DNA of 64,000 bases from Roseiarcus sp963782255 (lineage in GTDB: Bacteria > Pseudomonadota > Alphaproteobacteria > Rhizobiales > Beijerinckiaceae), in the NCBI GenBank assembly GCA_963782255.1, contig CAWAIS010000001.1, positions 3,906,001 through 3,970,000 of the forward strand. Direction: 5' to 3'. The translations under genes and the position numbers were made by a program. A model generated the notes under the pieces. The model did not search any database. It had not been told where the DNA came from and saw nothing but the letters and a program-made list of their open reading frames with translations. Numbering within the stretch: position 1 is the stretch's first letter; each line of letters opens with the position of its first letter. This document shows, piece by piece, positions 61,924-64,000 of this stretch.

Positions 61924-63183
61924 CTAACCGCCAGCGGCGGTTGCTTCCGGCATCGCGCGCACGCGGTCGCCGGACCTCAGGAAGGCCGCGGCGCGCGCCA
62001 CCACGCTTTCGCCCTCGGTCAGGCCGTCCTTGATCTCCACCTCATCGCCCTCGACGATGCCGGGGGTCACGCGCCGCTCCTCGACGCGCCCATCTTCCAC
62101 CACGTAGAGGCGCGCCATATCGCCGTCGCGACGAAGCGAGGCGGCGGGCGCGCTCAAGCCGTCACGCCGCACGAGTTCGACTTCGCCCGAAGCGAAGGCG
62201 CCGATATGGGCGTGCGACACGTCATCGAGCGCGATGCGCACCTTGCCGGTGCGGCTCGCCTTGTCGACCTCCTCGGAAATGAGCCGCACGCGGCCGCGAA
62301 CCGGGTCGGCGACGCCGGGCAGACAAATCGTCGCCGGCATGCCGTTGGCGAAGCGCGCCAGCGACTGTTCCGGCGCATCGGCCTCGAGATCGATCGCCCC
62401 ATCGGCGATGATGCGGAACAAGGGCTCGCCGGCGCTTGACGCGGTCGCTCCGAGCTTGGCAGAGCGCCGGCTGACGAGCCCCGACCCAGGCGCCTTCACT
62501 TCCGTCCGGTCGATTCGCACGAGCAATTCCTGCCGCTCCGCGTCACGCGCCTTGCGGTCGGCCTCGGCGACGCTCAGCGCGTTGTTGGAGGCTGCGAGCT
62601 GCGCCTGCGCGGTCTTGAAGGCGATTTCGCGCTGCTCGATGGTGGATAAGGACATCACGCCGCCGGCGAGCTTCTCAGCGCGTACGTAATCGTCGCTCGT
62701 CCATTTCACCTGCGCTTGCGACTGGGCAATCACGCTGCGCGCCTGTTCGATCGCGGCGTCCGCGCGCTTGATGGCGGCGTCGTTCTCGGCGAGCAATGCG
62801 TCGAGCTGGGTCCGGTCCAGGCGGGCGAGCACCTGGCCGGCTTTCACCCAGTCGCCGTCCTCGGCGTCGAGCTCGACGATTGAAAGTCCGTCGATGCGCG
62901 CCGCAACCTGTGCCTCCTCGCGCGGAACGAGCGTCCCCGAAACGAACAGGCGCTCGACGAATTGGCGCCTCGCGACAGGCGCGACGCTGACGGCGGGCGG
63001 GGGCGGAGCGGGAGGCTGCTCGGCGGCCTCGGCGGCCCGGACGGCGCAGTCGAGGGCCCCGACCGGCAGGCCGAGCGCGCGCGCTCGCTCGACCGGAAGA
63101 GCGCAGGGCTGGAGCAGGGCATAGCCCCAGGCGCCGCAGACGATGGCGAAGAGGACGGCGACCGGCCTGACAATGCGGCTCAT
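61924..63183 (-). CDS. RND efflux periplasmic adaptor (HlyD/AcrA family)
   Basis: A 419-residue membrane-fusion protein linking the pump to an outer-membrane channel. N-terminal anchor VRPVAVLFAIVCGAWGYALL is followed by a lipoyl half-motif (GTLVPREEAQVAARIDGLSIVELDAEDGDWVKAGQVLARLD). A helical hairpin with heptads (NDAAIKRADAAIEQARSVIAQSQAQ) and a second lipoyl half (VKAPGSGLVSRRSAKLGA) come next. The start ATG at 63183 overlaps the tetR stop (ATGA). An outer-membrane TolC partner is not in the window. Confidence 0.92.
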   Translation of the reverse strand: MSRIVRPVAVLFAIVCGAWGYALLQPCALPVERARALGLPVGALDCAVRAAEAAEQPPAPPPPAVSVAPVARRQFVERLFVSGTLVPREEAQVAARIDGLSIVELDAEDGDWVKAGQVLARLDRTQLDALLAENDAAIKRADAAIEQARSVIAQSQAQVKWTSDDYVRAEKLAGGVMSLSTIEQREIAFKTAQAQLAASNNALSVAEADRKARDAERQELLVRIDRTEVKAPGSGLVSRRSAKLGATASSAGEPLFRIIADGAIDLEADAPEQSLARFANGMPATICLPGVADPVRGRVRLISEEVDKASRTGKVRIALDDVSHAHIGAFASGEVELVRRDGLSAPAASLRRDGDMARLYVVEDGRVEERRVTPGIVEGDEVEIKDGLTEGESVVARAAAFLRSGDRVRAMPEATAAGG

Positions 63184-63854
63184 CGCGAAGGCTCCAGTCG
63201 GTTCGGGGCGAAGGCGCCCTGGCACAAGGATTTGAACAGGGCGAACGCCTGCGCGGCTTCCGCTTCGGCGTCGAAGTCGGGCTCGAGCGCCAGCCGTTTC
63301 AGCAGGCCGCCGACATAGGTGAAGATAAAGCGGGCGACGAACGCCGAATCGACCGACGGATCCGCCTCGCCGCGATCCTTGGCGACCGCGATCATGAGCT
63401 CGATCTGCTTCAGGACGTCGGCGTCGACCGAACGCGACATCGCCGCGACCGCGGAGTTTCGCTGGGCCTCCGCCCAAATCTCGACGATCAGCGTGGCCTT
63501 CTGCCGCGACCGCAGCGCGATATGCTCGCGCAAGCCCGCTTCGAAAGCCGCGAAAATGCTGTCCGAGTCTGCAATATGAGCGAAATTTGCGATGCGCTCC
63601 TGCTGATCGCGCGCGCAGATGCCCTCGACGATCGCCTCTTTCGAGGGAAACGTGCGGTAGAGGTTGCCGGCGCTCATCCCTGCGGCTTCCGCCACATGCT
63701 GCATGGTGGCGGCGTGGAAGCCGTGCGTCGCGAAGGCAAGCTCGGCCGCCGCAAGAATTCTCTCGCGGCGCTCAGCGTCCGAGGCGCGACGGGCGGGGGA
63801 ATTGTTGGTCAGCGAGATGGTCGCACGGCCTTGAGAATGAACGTTCATTCTCAT
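63180..63854 (-). CDS. TetR-family transcriptional regulator of the RND operon
   Basis: A regulator with an N-terminal helix-turn-helix (RILAAAELAFATHGFHAATMQHVAEAAGMSAGNLYRTFPSKEAIVEG) and a C-terminal ligand domain. Candidate starts at 63854 and 63848 lie inside the 22-bp operator palindrome, so the 5' leader may be very short or a downstream non-ATG start may be used. It is the first gene of the tetR-hlyD-RND operon and probably represses it, being relieved by a pump substrate. Confidence 0.88.
   Translation of the reverse strand: MRMNVHSQGRATISLTNNSPARRASDAERRERILAAAELAFATHGFHAATMQHVAEAAGMSAGNLYRTFPSKEAIVEGICARDQQERIANFAHIADSDSIFAAFEAGLREHIALRSRQKATLIVEIWAEAQRNSAVAAMSRSVDADVLKQIELMIAVAKDRGEADPSVDSAFVARFIFTYVGGLLKRLALEPDFDAEAEAAQAFALFKSLCQGAFAPNRLEPSR
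63832..63853. promoter_or_regulatory. TetR-type operator palindrome
   Basis: A perfect 22-bp inverted repeat: TGAGAATGAAC followed at once by its complement GTTCATTCTCA. The core AATGAACGTTCATT resembles operators of AcrR/TetR regulators of RND pumps. It spans the candidate tetR start codons, so binding would block initiation or early elongation of the operon. Confidence 0.75.
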
Positions 63855-64000
63855 AGCGCCGCGAATGCGGTTTGATTGCGGCGCCATGCGAGAATCGGCG
63901 GCAGTTTACGGCCGGCTGTCGTGCGCCCTGATGAGGTGCGAAGATTCTCCTGTTCCGCGCACGCACTCCTTAAGGCTTCCGTGAAACGATCAACGTCAGC

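Noticed and set aside
1..64000. tRNA, rRNA and CRISPR arrays
   Set aside because: No cloverleaf-like tRNA, rRNA core or regularly spaced direct repeats with unique spacers were seen on reading the intergenic regions; the short tandem repeats found do not have spacer structure.

Overview
The window is about 64 kb of GC-rich DNA from an alphaproteobacterium, most likely a member of the Hyphomicrobiales (Rhizobiales). The clues are the lptF-lptG-lptD-pdxA-rsmA block beside pepA/holC, an IalB-family protein, HspQ, a DUF2336 protein, an L-malyl-CoA lyase, and palindromic repeats of the kind common in Rhizobiales. A malyl-CoA lyase plus MaoC and CitE homologues would fit a methylotroph or a purple non-sulfur-like organism, but the genus cannot be fixed from sequence alone.

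Layout. Bases 1-5,000 hold the end of a hybrid histidine kinase, recG, a PaaI-type thioesterase and an uncharacterised protein with a HEPN-like motif. From 5 to 14.5 kb is the envelope block: rsmA, pdxA, lptD, lptG and lptF in a tightly overlapping minus-strand operon (surA is missing from its usual place), with divergent pepA, a secreted protein and holC. At 14.6-15.9 kb sits an isolated two-domain protein, a deoxyribosyltransferase/TIR-like fold followed by a TPR scaffold, which resembles proteins predicted to sense NAD+-derived signals in bacterial immunity. From 16 to 19.6 kb is a branched-chain amino acid ABC transporter (livMHFG, no binding protein). Sugar-nucleotide genes galE, galU and kdsD follow.

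From 22.8 to 27.5 kb is an accessory region: long non-coding stretches, an IS5-family element and an ISAzo13-family transposase (both frameshifted), and small orphan genes. From 27.6 to 34.9 kb is a probable aromatic-acid/acyl-CoA catabolic cluster: crotonase, feruloyl-CoA synthetase, amidohydrolase, alpha/beta hydrolase and a zinc-type dehydrogenase, the last four largely coupled. Then come a His/Ser-repeat secreted protein, a UspA protein, a porin and a long-chain acyl-CoA ligase.

From 40.7 to 45.9 kb a DUF3024-SWIM operon has an intact ISAs1 element inserted upstream with a perfect 10-bp target duplication, followed by a serine hydrolase and a broken HigB-like toxin. The rest holds a UvrD-like helicase, malyl-CoA lyase, hspQ, ialB, an orphan YejA-like binding protein coupled to a degenerate adenylating-enzyme domain and a FrnE-type DsbA protein, DUF2336, a MaoC/CitE pair, a sterol-desaturase family protein, and a TetR-HlyD-RND efflux operon with a 22-bp palindromic operator over the tetR start. 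No rRNA, tRNA or CRISPR array was seen.
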